64,000 bases of DNA from Cyrtodaria siliqua (GCA_037043455.1 JAWPHD010010213.1:1-64000), one strand, 5' to 3'. Shown: positions 22,790 through 34,654, numbered from the stretch's first letter. Program-made: numbers and translations. Notes: generated by a model not told the origin, from the letters alone.

Positions 22790-23871
22790 AGGCCCGTAGC
22801 CAGGTTTTTGAAAAGGGGGGTGCGGATATCGCCGAAACGCGGCGAATTGAGCCACGAAGTGGCGATGGGGGTAGGTGCGGGAGGGGGTGTCCCCCTCCTG
22901 CAGGTGGGGGGTTAGGGGGTCCTCCCCCTAGAAAATGTTGAAATTGAAACGGTAAATCATGCATTCTGGTGACTTTTATATCTATATTTAGGGACAGAAG
23001 CTATAGAGCATTTTTTGTATGAAATCTCACTTTTATTGGCCTTACCTCAATACATGCAGGTTAGCGGGTCCTCCCACTAGAAAATGTTGAAATTGAAACG
23101 GTAAATCATGCATTCTGGTGACTTTTATATCTATATTTAGGGACAGAAGCTATAGAGCATTTTTTGTATAAAATCTCACTTTTATTGGCCTTACCTCAAT
23201 ACATGCAGGTTAGCGGGTCCTCCCACTAGAAAATGTTGAAATTGAAACGGTAAATCATGCATTCTGGTGACTTTTATATCTATATTTAGGGACAGAAGCT
23301 ATAGAGCATTTTTTGTATGAAATCTCACTTTTATTGGCCTTACCTCAATACATGCAGGTTAGCGGGTCCTCCCACTAGAAAATGTTGAAATTGAAACGGT
23401 AAATCATGCATTCTGGTGACTTTTATATCTATATTTAGGGACAGAAGCTATAGAGCATTTTTTATATGAAATTTCTCCTTTATTGGCCTTACCTCAATAC
23501 ATGAGAAGTGGCGATGGGGGTAGGTGCGGGAGGGGGTGTCCCCCTCCTGCAGGTGGGGGGTTAGGTGGTCCTCCCCCAAGACAATTTTGAAATTGAAACG
23601 GTAAATCATGCATTCTGGTGACTTTTATATCTATATTTAGGGACAGAAGCTATAGAGCATTTTTTGTATGAAATCTCACTTTTATTGGCCTTACCTCAAT
23701 ACATGCAGGTTAGCGGGTCCTTCCACCAGAAAATTTTGAAATTGAAACGGTAAATCATGCATTCTGGTGACTTTTATATCTATATTTAGAGACAGAAGCT
23801 ATAGAGCATTTTTTGTCCAAAAAAGTTGGGTGCGGACGCACCCAACGCACCCCACCTGGCTACGGGTATGC
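22790..23871. mobile_element. Inverted-repeat transposon with internal 149-bp tandem repeats
   Basis: The outer ends are inverted: GGCCCGTAGCCAGG at 22791 and CCACCTGGCTACGGG at 23855-23869. Inside are six copies of a 148-149-bp unit (marker GAAATTGAAACGGTAAATCA at 22941, 23089, 23238, 23387, 23589 and 23738). The gap between copies 4 and 5 is 202 bp because a GC-rich block (GGGAGGGGGTGTCCCCCTCC) from near the left end is repeated there. No transposase is seen. These ends are common in marine invertebrate genomes. Confidence 0.8.
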
Positions 23872-24145
23872 ATTCTTTATATATTGCAGTTAGCTTAAAA
23901 CTAAATAGCTGTTCACGTGCAGATCCTCCGCCAAAATGCATTTCCGTCCGCCGTTCCTTCTTTCCGTCGCCAATTTCGTTTCCGACCAATAACTTTAATA
24001 TTTATAATCCGATATTGATGAAATTTTAGGAACATGTTTATGGGATATACAGGTCAAGTTCGACAACCAGTCAGATCGCACATATAATGCCAGAGTTATG
24101 GACCTTGGACTTTCGTTTCCGACCAAAAATTTTAATCTTTATACT

Positions 24146-24402
24146 CTGATCTTAATGCATACAATTAAATAAAAGTTTGGGTTTTCTTTTTTTTCTTCTC
24201 ATTCTGCCATATGTTAAATATATTATAGGTGCAATATTCTCAACAGTTAGTAATATGCTTAGATATATACACTTTGCTTTATATATTTCTTATTATTAAT
24301 ATTAATGATTGAACAAATTCTTTGTCGAAAAAGTAATCTAGAAAAACTAAAGGAATGCTGCGAGTTTTAAAAAAGTCAAGATTGCCGTGTGTCCCTTTAA
24401 TA
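24146..24402 (-). mobile_element. MITE family A, truncated copy
   Basis: Starts inside the element (ATGCATACAATTAAATAAAA) and runs to the intact end TCAAGATTGCCGTGTGTCCC. Confidence 0.78.
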
Positions 24403-24506
24403 TTCATGATTAAGTAATGGCTCCCTCTGTCAATTCACATCATTGTCGCTTAGTAATATCCTAATATCATGAATGTATTGATATTCTTACATTCTTTTAT
24501 CTTCAA

Positions 24507-24836
24507 CTTTAAGTAGCTATCCCACTAACAGCCAAATTTTACAACATTTGTGTAACGTTTCTAAACGTACTGACGATAAGTTTAATCATAAGGTATATAT
24601 ATAACTTATATATTTTGAGAATCCAAACTCTATAGAAAAAATATAAATGGCTTTAACCAGCCAGGCCAAATCTCGAAAGCGTAGTTTCGTATTAAAGAGT
24701 TACCAACTTGTAATTCATTTTACACATATTCAATCATGGCTATTTAAACCCGTGAAAATCCTGTATTTTTAATCGGCACATATACCTGGATAGAGTTTTG
24801 TAGTGTAATTTTGCCGTTATCTGGCGCGTTAGTTTC
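24507..24836 (+). mobile_element. MITE family C
   Basis: Left end TAAGTAGCTATCCCACTAAC, right end TTATCTGGCGCGTTAG. The interior GAGAATCCAAACTCTATAGA and GAGTTACCAACTTGTAATTC is shared with 32665, 34081 and the fragment at 8497. Confidence 0.75.
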
Positions 24837-24900
24837 ATTTAGAAGAGAACAGGAAGAACGAGATTTTACAGTTTTACCTTGTGTCATAGGAGAATACTTC

Positions 24901-25452
24901 TTAAAGGGAATGCAGCGACACAGCCAATGATGCTCTTTTATTGAGAGTTCTGAAAAACTTGCAAAAAGGTGAAAGAATTATCAAAATCGGTTGATAAACA
25001 AAAAAGATATGACCATTTGAAGGTTGTACTAAAATGGATATGGGAGTCGCCATTTTGAAAACTATGACATCATAGTTCCATATGACCATATATGGAATAT
25101 TGATAAATATCATTTAAAGCAAAGCAAATCACTGCAAATGAATGCATACTCAACTGGACATATAAAGCATTATTGACATTAGTTATACATATTCTTCAAA
25201 CAGTTACTTTAATTTTTCCCCCTTATAAATGAGTAATTTTTCATATTTATCAATATTCCATATATGGTCAATTAGAACTGTGATGTCATAGCTCTAAAAA
25301 TGGCGGCTTCCATATCCGTTTCAACAGAACCTTCAAACGATCATATCTTCTTTGTTCATCATCCGATTTTGATCATTCTTTCACCATTTTCCAAGTTTTT
25401 CGGAACTTTTAATAATAAAGATTGTTCGGCTGTGTCGCTATATTCCCTTTAA
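24901..25452 (+). mobile_element. Foldback MITE family F, copy 3 (552 bp)
   Basis: Exactly the same length as copy 1, with TTAA at both borders (24901-24904, 25449-25452). Inverted ends are AGGGAATGCAGCGACACAGC and GGCTGTGTCGCTATATTCCC. Confidence 0.85.
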
Positions 25453-25712
25453 GCTCTTACATTTCTGATCAAAAGAACAACACCAATAATGTATAATGTA
25501 GCCATGCTATTTATTGACTTCACAATAAATGAACAAGAATTAATTAATTTCAAACATTTAAGACATAGTCTATTGTTCACAATATGAATTAGGACGGAAT
25601 GTTTCATTTAAAACCAACCAATACTGGAGTATATACGAGATTGTTCCTTCTTAATCAAAAGTAAAATTCTGACAAATTGATTATGTTTAGGCTAACTCCA
25701 TTTAAATAATCT

Positions 25713-25943
25713 GGGCCCCGTTTTATAAAACATCTTACGATAAGTCTCACATTTAAAATCGTTCACTTTTTTCGCCTAAGCATTCAATGTAGACAATTAT
25801 GTGTTCATGTAATGCAGAAATATCACATGTATAAGAAAATGAAATAAAATCACGTTCATTTGTGAACTGTAAATCAAAGTAAAGAATTTAAGAAATTAAC
25901 TTACGATCAAAATTGTCGTAAGTTATTTCATAAAACCGAGCCC
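25713..25943. mobile_element. Small inverted-repeat element (MITE family E)
   Basis: Ends GGGCCCCGTTTTATAAAACA and TTTCATAAAACCGAGCCC, extended by ATCTTACGATAAG / CTTACGATC...GTCGTAAGT. About 230 bp, non-coding. Target duplication unclear. Confidence 0.65.
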
Positions 25944-26121
25944 TGGTTATCATCTGACTCAGCTATGGCCAGCGATTCTTTCATTTAAATATCTGGTACC
26001 AATAAAAGCACCCATTCTCAAGTAAAAAAAGTATTTCTTAAATTGAAAGCAGTTTAATTTTTTAAATAAGAAATCGTAACAAATGTGATGCCAGAATCTT
26101 CAACAACTGTCATTAAACTAC

Positions 26122-26961
26122 TGCACTGAGCATGTATACACGGTAATGTGTTTGCACTGAGCATGTATACATGGTAATGTGTCTGCACTGAGCATGTATA
26201 CACGGTAATGTGTTTGCACTGAGCATGTATACACGGTAATGTGTTTGCACTGAGCATGTATACATGGTAATGTGTCTGCACTGAGCATGTATACACGGTA
26301 ATGTGTTTGCACTGAGCATGTATACACTGTAATGTGTTTGCACTGAGCATGTATACATGGTAATGTGTTTGCACTGAGCATGTATACACGGTAATGTGTT
26401 TGCACTGAGCATGTATACATGGTAATGTGTTTGCACTGAGCATGTATACACGGTAATGTGTTTGCACTGAGCATGTATACATGGTAATGTGTTTGCACTG
26501 AGCATGTATACACGGTAATGTGTCTGCACTGAGCATGTATACATGGTAATGTGTTTGCACTGAGCATGTATACATGGTAATGTGTCTGCACTGAGCATGT
26601 ATACACGGTAATGTGTTTGCACTGAGCATGTATACACGGTAATGTGTTTGCACTGAGCATGTATACACGGTAATGTGTTTGCACTGAGCATGTATACACG
26701 GTAATGTGTTTGCACTGAGCATGTATACATGATAATGTGTTTGCACTGAGCATGTATACATGGTAATGTGTTTGCACTGAGCATGTATACATGGTAATGT
26801 GTTTGCACTGAGCATGTATACATGGTAATGTGTTTGCACTGAGCATGTATACATGGTAATGTGTTTGCACTGAGCATGTATACATGGTAATGTGTTTGCA
26901 CTGAGCATGTATACATGGTAATGTGTTTGCACTGAGCATGTATACATGGTAATGTGTTTGC
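26122..26961 (-). repeat. 31-bp satellite, about 27 copies
   Basis: Unit on the + strand: GCACTGAGCATGTATACACG then GTAATGTGTTT. Units vary mainly at two sites, CACGG/CATGG and TTTG/TCTG. The right-hand third is all CATGG. Because 31 is not a multiple of 3 and the unit lacks stops on the - strand, all three reverse frames stay open for 280-330 codons. This is a repeat artefact, not a gene. Confidence 0.95.
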
Positions 26962-27605
26962 AAAGTATTTAAGCCTACAATAATGCATTTGTTTGATATT
27001 TAAGACTAAACAATATGAATTTTCCCTATTGAACAGGAATGGGTACCATGCCCAAAAGTGTGAAAATATCGCTGATGGTTTTCCGGATTGGCTAAGGCAG
27101 TCTAGATTATAGTACAAAAACGTTTAAACAAAGCATTACCATTTTGTCTGGATTAAAAATAATATTATGTCGGCACCTTTTATTATCAATGTTATTAGGC
27201 TTGGCAACAAAATGCAGAATGGTTCGGCACACCCTTTGTATTTTTTGTTTTCTAAGCCTCACCCAATAAACTTGATAGTAAAAGGCACTGAGATAATATT
27301 TTCCATATATAAACGATAAGCCAAGATACGTGTGATGCGATATAATAGGCAATACCAAGAGATATGTGAAAGTAGAATTTCAGGGCCGAAACCAATATTG
27401 GGGGGTAGAAACATAATTTGGCATATTTATTTTCATATTGTTAAATCTGTTATACAAAAAAAAAAACGGACAAAAACATGACAGCTATACGAATACTATG
27501 TGCATATCAACATAAACATGAAATGAACAAACAGTCAGACCTATTCATGTAAGAGTACAAAATGTGTTTGCCAAAATTAACTAGTTGCAATACAATGGAA
27601 CTAAA
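26962..27605. other. Intergenic stretch
   Basis: No gene or bounded repeat recognised. Confidence 0.35.
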
Positions 27606-28085
27606 ACCGTGTCAATTTTTTTTTAAACTCACTGGGTCACGTTAGTTTTTCTACTAATTTGAATTGAATTGAATTGGGGTTTTATGGCGCACCAACACAA
27701 GAAAGGTTATATGGTGCCAAACTGGGATGAACATACCAGGCTCATCCTCCATTTACATCTAGATAAAATATGGAGAATAGGCCTAGAACCTTCTAACCTA
27801 CAGAACTGCAGAGTTGCTGCAAATTCTATTACAGCAGACACTCCATTTACGATGTAGACACGTTTCCACATTTGCATATGCGGTGTCATGAAGCAAAACT
27901 GATAAAAACTTACAAAATGAACATGAACATGAAGTGGGGTGCGGGGATCCTTCCCCTCTGCCTCTAGTAGGATTTGCAGTGGTTGTATTCTACCCCGGCA
28001 ACCACACGGGGATCTACTAATTTGAATATTTGAGAATCATTATTAATAATTAGTTCAAAGCAAATGATTTTTACAAATTATTAAT
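27606..28085 (+). mobile_element. MITE family A fragment interrupted by S2
   Basis: Left piece 27606-27664 (CGTGTCAATTTTTTTTTAAA, ACTCACTGGGTCACG) and right piece 28014-28085 (GAATCATTATTAATAATTAG) are one family A sequence split by the S2 insertion. Confidence 0.7.
27651..28027 (+). mobile_element. Dispersed repeat S2 with 14-bp target duplication
   Basis: The element body (27665-28013, ~349 bp) runs from TGAATTGAATTGGGGTTTTA to CCCCGGCAACCACACGGGGA. It is flanked by exact copies of CTACTAATTTGAAT at 27651-27664 and 28014-28027. The long direct repeat is typical of target-primed reverse transcription (SINE or LINE-driven). There is no clear polymerase III box and no poly(A) tail. Confidence 0.85.
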
Positions 28086-28189
28086 GTTGTTTGGTTATTA
28101 AAGCTTGTTTAATACTTCTCTCAATGCCATGTAAATTATACTATTACTAAAACATCACTTTAATGCGAGAAAAAATGGTAAGTTGCATA

Positions 28190-28350
28190 GAAACTCTGAT
28201 GTTGAATGATTCCAATGTTGAGCGATTTTGATGTTGTGTGATTTTGATGTTCAGTGATTTTGATGTTCAGTGATTCTGATGTTGTGTGATTCTGATGTCG
28301 TGTGATTTTGATGTTGAGTGATTCTGATGTTCTGTGATTCTAATGTTGAG
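28190..28350 (+). repeat. ~16-bp minisatellite, block 1
   Basis: Repeats of TGATGTTGAGTGATTC with variants (TTGTG, TTCAG). The same unit returns at 28957-29050 and 29541-29692. Confidence 0.85.
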
Positions 28351-28956
28351 AGAAATTTTGATGTTAAGTGCATTCTATACATACACCGGCTACGTCATAA
28401 TTGACGATAAGCCTCTATGCTTAGACGCATTACCGAGCAAAATATGGCTTTTGTCTACATACGCCAACGGCATAACCGCCAACGGATTACTTTATATTTC
28501 AATAATTTTTTTATAAATCATTTTTTAACAAATTATTTGTTTGTACAAACACAGGAGTTCATAGTTTAATAAGTAAAACCTAATGTTTTTATTTACTATC
28601 ATTTTACTGTCTAAACATAACGCTTTCTCTTTCATGACTTTTGAAGTACTTTCATTTTCGATTTATAAATAGGCATTATGCTAATTAGCCACGAGCTACT
28701 CACGAGGTAGCGACAAACTATTTAATAAATTATATCGGTCAACTTGTGACAGATATTGGTCTAATTATGGATCTGACATGGGTACGTATATAGGAACTGT
28801 CAAAATTAGAAGATAGTGGCCAGTCCTCCCCAAAATATAACTCGCAGCAGACGGTATTATTGTTTACACTGCCATTGATTACCGGCATGCCTTGCGCAGA
28901 ATCACACAGGTCAATCGCGCAGCAACACCTGTCAGACACAATGATGTTAAGCGGTT

Positions 28957-29050
28957 ACGTGATGCTCAGTGAATCTGATGCTAAGTGATTCTGATGTTGA
29001 GTGAATCTGATGCTAAGTGATTCTGATGTTGAATGAATCTGATGTGGAGT
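28957..29050 (+). repeat. ~16-bp minisatellite, block 2
   Basis: AATCTGATGCTAAGTGATTC-type units; lies between block 1 and the S3 insertion. Confidence 0.8.
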
Positions 29051-29051
29051 T

Positions 29052-29525
29052 TAGCTGCACTAAATCAGACGGATGTGCTTGCCTTGTGCATTCGAAAGCA
29101 GTTCTGTATTACAGTGCTAATCTTTTTTCTCTTTAAAAACTTTTTTAGTGCAGTTTCCTGTTATTTTTTGGTTGTAACTGTATTTTGGACATATTATTGA
29201 TATTTGAAAATGCAGCTCATCATGTTTTTGACAGTTTTTGATTAAACATTTCAGAAGTGAAAGTAGACAGGGTATGTAATTGCAAGGGGTAAAAACAATG
29301 TTGACCTTTGACCCGGTGTTAGTATACAGCTGAAGAAAACTTTCATAGAAGATATTCAACCCCCCATTTCCTTGTTGATGTTAAATGGCAGACATGTTTA
29401 TTTGCATGATAAAGCCAGATTCCCAGAATTCTAACCAGTTTTGAGATTTTAACAGTGTCTTCATCCTGACTTGAATATGGAAAGGGCATGGAGACTCATT
29501 TACGCTAGTATAACCTATTGGGTGA
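29052..29525 (-). mobile_element. Dispersed repeat S3, copy 3, inside the minisatellite
   Basis: Reverse-strand match to S3 (TTGTTGATGTTAAATGGCAG, CATGATAAAGCCAGATTCCC). It splits the 16-bp minisatellite. DR1-type TGACCTTTGACCC is at 29302-29314. Confidence 0.8.
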
Positions 29526-29540
29526 TTGTTGGGAGATTAT

Positions 29541-29692
29541 AACGTTGAGTGATTCTGATGCTAAGTGATTCTGATGTTGAGTGATTCTGATGTTCATTGA
29601 TTCTGAAGCTAAGTGATTCTGATGTTGAGTGGTTCTGATTTGAGTGATTCTGATGCTAAGTGATTCTGATGGCGAGTGATTCTGATGCTGAT
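29541..29692 (+). repeat. ~16-bp minisatellite, block 3
   Basis: TGATGCTAAGTGATTC and TGATGTTGAGTGATTC alternate here, suggesting a two-unit higher-order pattern. Confidence 0.82.
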
Positions 29693-32530
29693 AGGCATTG
29701 TAATTTCTTCAGTCTCTCGAAAAATGATGTCTTGATTCATAAAATAACATATCAGATAAGAAATATAACATTTCCGGCTGTTTTATAATATAAATCTTAA
29801 GCGAGATCCAAACTGGTATTTGGGATTCTGTAAAAGAATCTGTGAACCGTGTGCCCTTGGTATGGTATCAATGATTTTAAAGTCATATCATCTGGCACAA
29901 TATAATAATAAACCTGATGAAAATATTTTATTGCTATAAAGGAAATAGGAAATGCTGTGTATGTATACTACCACATTTCCAATGTGTTTCTATGGATTTA
30001 GCATCATGTATTTCAAACTTTTACAATATGAATAACAATTTAATATATATGCATGCACATTTTAAGTTTATTAATATGAAATAGGCACTACCTATGTAAC
30101 GGGCAAAGCAATTTGATCGCATGTACACTTTTTAGCCATCTCTATTTAATTTTAAAGGTCAGAACTAACTATAAATTTGATCAGATCTTAAAGTCAGGAA
30201 ATAGTTATAGATAGATCTTTGCACAAGTATGTAAATAAATATATTTGTAAGGCCTAATAAAATAATACCCTTGTTTACTGCAACAATAAGTAATGGGTAG
30301 GAAGGTCAGCTTTTTGTTTTATTTTGTATCTGTAATAAGACTTTAAGCTTGAGAACAATAAGATACGGATAGATTTGAGTGCAGACTTTATTTGATCTTT
30401 TCCTTTACACAGAAAATATGCGCAAGCATTTCTGGTGCAGTTTTGTGTGAGTCGGTGTATTTCAATTTTCGGGGGGCTAACAAACTGAACAGTTTTCGGA
30501 AGAAATAGATTTGTTTTATTCTCATAAAAGATGTCGGCAGCATTTTAAAGGAGATGGTCCGGTCACGGTGAACACATGTTTATTTGTAATCCGAGCCTTC
30601 TCTGACTGAACCACTGTAGATAATCTCAAAGAATCTAGCAACATGTTTATTATTTATTCTAGCATGTCCAACGGAATGTAAGTGTATACATAAAATTGAA
30701 ATATATCAAGGTTCTGTTTGTTGGCATAAATACCCATCAAAATACATAGTATGTTTTTTCTATGTTTAATGAATGAGACTCATAGGTAGTGGTAAGTAGG
30801 TAGTCATGGCCGTTTAACCCTTTTTTGCATCGGTCCGTATAAGGCCACTTCCCCACCCAAATTACTTTGAAAATCATGCAGTTAACTGTGAAAATGTCAT
30901 TTCCCAGTCGTGGATCTTTCCCACATTCTAGGCAAAAATGCCCCTTTCCAGACCTCAGGGCTCTTTTAACCTATTTAACAGGGGCCGAAATTCGGCCTCT
31001 TCCAAATTACAAAAACCTCTTTTTTCCCTTGGGGTAAAAAATTCCCATTTAAAAAAAAACAACGTATGTATATATATTTATTTTTTTGGTAATTAAGTGA
31101 CATACTTTACATAGTTTGTATGTTAAAATAACTCAGTTGTAAAACCTAATCAATATTTTACCTAAAACTACATTTTAATGAAGTTTCCCCTTGATTTTTT
31201 TTCCCCAAAACAACGAAAATCACGCTATTTTTTTCCCAATTTGGACAGTCTCGCGCTTATTTTCCCTAAATTCAGCAGGCCTAGGCCTTTTCCAAATTTT
31301 CTTGAAAAAAAGACCTGTATCTAGTAAAAGGCTCTGGTGGTGTTGAGGATGGGGAGGCAAGTTTATTTTCATATCTTAAACTGTTATTAGTGAAATTTAT
31401 TTTTTGTTATCTGTTTAGAGTTATTGAGAATATTTAATTGATCTTTGTTACCTGTTATCAAATTCTTACTCCAGTCCACATCCATTCCATACAAAATTAA
31501 ATTAATCATTCATTGTATCAAAGTACTTTGACCGTTATCTAGGCAGTGCCTGTTTCATATTAAAACATTATTGTTAATTTTTTAACTTTCGATTAAGGTA
31601 AACATATATATATTTGTCTAGCCTTTTCCTTATTTTATGTAGGATCTCTTTACTGGAAACACATATTTACTAAAATAAACTCTTCTTAATCACAATTACT
31701 GGTATCATATTTTGTTATAAGGGGTCGAAATTCGACTCATTCCGTCTCAAAAATGTATTTTATTGCAGTAAACCTCACCTACTTGGAACCCATTTAAAAT
31801 TCGATGGAGAACCCGGAAATCTCGCCGTGTTTTGAACCTGTCCTTTTTAACCAGTAAAGAGATTAGTCTCCCTTTATTATAAGTACAACTTTGTTTTTTC
31901 TCGAGGTTTAGCGAATGTGAATTTTAGAAACCCTGACAAGAAATATGCAACAGAGCTGCGTTAATTTGTTTGTTTATTAAACGAAAACATTACACAGCAA
32001 GGTCACTTAATTCGTATTTTCCGTAAAAATAGCGGAGAATAAGGCCAGTGACCTGTAATAGTCGCACGTCGTAGAGAACGCTAACGCGCTGTGGAAACTT
32101 TCATTACGACGTGTGAATCTTACGACCTATACCGATTACGACGTGCGAAACGTACAATCTACACCGATCACAGACGCTTCAAAATTGAAGCGCTTCAGAG
32201 TCCTAGAAATACTGAAAAACATATAGAAAACTCCTAGGTACTTCATAAAAATGAAAGCATTCTTCAAAATTAATTATTTCTGTTAACAATGGAACGCCGG
32301 TAAGTTACTTTTGGCTTTCAACTGTTAATCACGTCTGCGTGACTTCACCGTGAGACAGGAAGCTGGTCAAAAATTCGACCGGAAGTTTCAAAATGGCGCC
32401 GTCCGCGTCGTCTGCCATCTTGGAGACAAAATTCAAGTTTGATGCACTACGAAAATGAAAATTAGTAGCGTTAGTTAGTGAGTATTTAACATATTCATTC
32501 CCATGCATACATGTACATACGTGTAACCTA
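29693..32530. other. Intergenic region, old repeats only
   Basis: No exon recognised. 30820-31330 has ragged T/C runs and short fragments (AGGGGCCGAAATTCGGCC) that look like a decayed repeat. 32040-32170 is CpG-rich with repeated TACGACGTG motifs. 32380-32430 has AAAATGGCGCC and GCCATCTTGGA (YY1-like) motifs that could mark a promoter, but no gene follows that I can support. Confidence 0.4.
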
Positions 32531-32533
32531 TAG

Positions 32534-32578
32534 TCGGGCTTCGCCCGACCTGCCTTCGGCAGGTCGAGCTTTGCCCGT
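32534..32578. repeat. Compact double hairpin
   Basis: CGGGCTTCGCCCG (5-bp stem) runs into GACCTGCCTTCGGCAGGTC (perfect 8-bp stem, TTC loop) and a decayed third arm GAGCTTTGCCCG. The GC content stands out from the flanks. It may be a transposon terminus. Confidence 0.6.
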
Positions 32579-32664
32579 ATTACATATCAGACAATACAAT
32601 TTAAAATGTTATGAAAATAATAAAAAATATTTAAATGCAGGTTCAACAGAAATCTGTCAAATCT

Positions 32665-33016
32665 TAAAGTAGCTATCCCGCCAAATATTACAACTTATAT
32701 ATGCCGTTTCTAAACCTACAGAACGTTAGGTATATATATATAACTTGACATATTTTGAGAATCCAAACCCTATAGACACAATATAAACGGCTTTAACCGC
32801 CAGATCAAACTCCAAAACTTAAGCATTGAATTAAGAGTTACCAACTCATAATTCATTTTACGCATATTTAATCATGGGTATTTTAAGAACACATCAATAA
32901 ACCTATACTTTTAATTGGCATATTTACATTATTATCTGACCTGAACACCTGGACAGAGTTCTGATAAACGGTTTTGTAGTGTCATTTTGTCGTTATTTGG
33001 GGGGTTAGTTCTTTTA
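32665..33016 (+). mobile_element. MITE family C
   Basis: Left end TTAAAGTAGCTATCCCGCCA, right end GGGGGGTTAGTTCTTTTAA. The interior (CGGCTTTAACCGCCAGATCA, AGAGTTACCAACTCATAATT) matches the family. Confidence 0.78.
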
Positions 33017-33829
33017 ACCTTGTATATGTTAACATCAACAACAAAATATTCAACTTAACATGTTTATGGTTACAATAACAACAGATAATGCTGCTTGTTG
33101 TAGTATTTCATCCAAACAGAAACAATAACAAATCACTACATCACAATTATTTTATTTCACTAACAGACATTTAGACAACAATGTTTGGCTATAGTAGGTC
33201 ATGGTTTGTACGTAATCTAACACACCTTCTTACAAAACTCTCTGAATTATCATTAACACTTTCCAAAGATTATTGTTTAAAGATACTCACAGCAATCTTT
33301 AATTCATAATTTTCCATTGCCAAGATGTTGAGATTTTACCTTATTTTCACTAGGTGATACAATTTCTGTTACTCGGTTTTTATCCTTAGCTTCTATAGCA
33401 AAATAAAAAGCTTTGGCAGAGTAAAAAGATGATAATTTTCAATATTCGATTTTGAGAGATAAATATACTGAATCTGCATAAATGTGCATGAAATATGCAG
33501 GGTTTCAAAATAATCAGACTGTGCACACCTTAATTTTGGTTGAACATTTAGTACAAAGACCGAGTTTATCACCTACCAGAAGTTAGAGGTGTCAAATTTC
33601 TGCTCACTGATCGGTCAGTTTATTTTGATGATGCTTTATCAAAATTATGAATACATTCAAACAGCAACAATAACAGATCACTGCATCAACATTGTGTTTT
33701 ATTTCATTAACATTTAGACACAACAATGTGTGACAATATTTATAGTCCGCCATAGTTCAGATGAAACCTAACATGCCTTCATCCAAAACTCCCAGAATTA
33801 TCTCACCTTTAACAGATTCTTGTTTAAAG
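33017..33829. other. Intergenic stretch with an internal duplication
   Basis: Two related segments (about 33105-33250 and 33650-33800) share AAACAG(A/C)AACAATAACA, ATCACT(A/G)CATCA and TTTAGACA(C)AACAATGT. Probably an old duplicated repeat. No gene seen. Confidence 0.5.
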
Positions 33830-33922
33830 GTTTACACAGCAATCTTGATTTTTTTTTAAAACAAGCGACATCAAGGTGTTGATCATCTATTTCAAGATTG
33901 CCATGTGTCCCTTTAAAACAAC
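33830..33922. mobile_element. MITE family A, minimal internally deleted copy
   Basis: Two family ends (ACAGCAATCTTGATTTTTTT and CAAGATTGCCATGTGTCCC) lie only about 90 bp apart. Confidence 0.6.
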
Positions 33923-33939
33923 AGTAGCATGTACTACTC

Positions 33940-34555
33940 ATTAAGGGGACAAAAGGCAAGTTTGTTTTCAGCATTACTTACAAATAATTATTTGAATAAG
34001 TAAAAGCAAATTATTTTTGCATAATATTAATAATAATGTTTGAAACCTATGGTATAAAAAAGAAAGAAATTGCCTTTTATTTAAAGAAGCTATCCCGCTA
34101 ACAAGAACCAACTTTTACATATGTACACCGTTTTTAAACCTACGGACGACTAACATATATTTGGGAATCCAAACTTTATAGACACAATATAAACAGTTTT
34201 AAACAGCTAGGCCAAACCCCAAAACTGGAGCGTCGAATTAAAAGTAACCAACTCATAATTCATTTTACTTGATTCGATCACGGGTATTTTAAGAAACCGT
34301 GAACCTTTACTTTAATTGGCAAATATACATTATTATATGACTGAACACCTGGACAGTTTTGATAAACAGTTTTGTAGTGTAATTTTGGCTTTATTTGGCA
34401 GGTTAGTTTCTTTAATTATATGCAAGCAGATTTAAAGGAAACTGGATTAATAAACCTAGGTGCTATAATAAACCTAGGTGCTATAATAAACCAAGGTGTT
34501 ACCGTAACTGTAATGCTTGGCAACTATTTCAAGACTGTCATGTGACGTTTAAGAG
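33940..34555 (+). mobile_element. MITE family A copy interrupted by MITE C
   Basis: Left TTAAGGGGACAAAAGGCAAG and right CAAGACTGTCATGTGACG flank a MITE C insertion at 34081-34415. The right part has a small tandem duplication of AATAAACCTAGGTGCTAT. Confidence 0.72.
34081..34415 (+). mobile_element. MITE family C, clean TTAA insertion
   Basis: TTAA|AGAAGCTATCCCGC on the left and GGCAGGTTAGTTTCT|TTAA on the right. Because the host sequence (MITE A, normally TATTTAATTATATGCAAG) is known, this proves a TTAA target duplication for family C. Confidence 0.85.
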
Positions 34556-34654
34556 GGATGGCACATCTATTTATGTAGACAAGAAGCTTCAAGAACACAG
34601 ATGTTCCAACCACTAGCTGATTTCAACATGTTTTGTTGTTCTGTCCACCACCGT

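Noticed and set aside
22752..22964. Pro/Gly-rich reverse open frame
   Set aside because: Falls on the GC-rich end of an inverted-repeat transposon.
26054..27117. Three overlapping long reverse-strand open frames (281-334 codons)
   Set aside because: All come from a stop-free 31-bp satellite unit read in three phases; no start context or domain.
32380..32430. Promoter with YY1-like motifs
   Set aside because: AAAATGGCGCC and GCCATCTTGGA are suggestive, but no exon, ATG context or splice donor follows on either strand.
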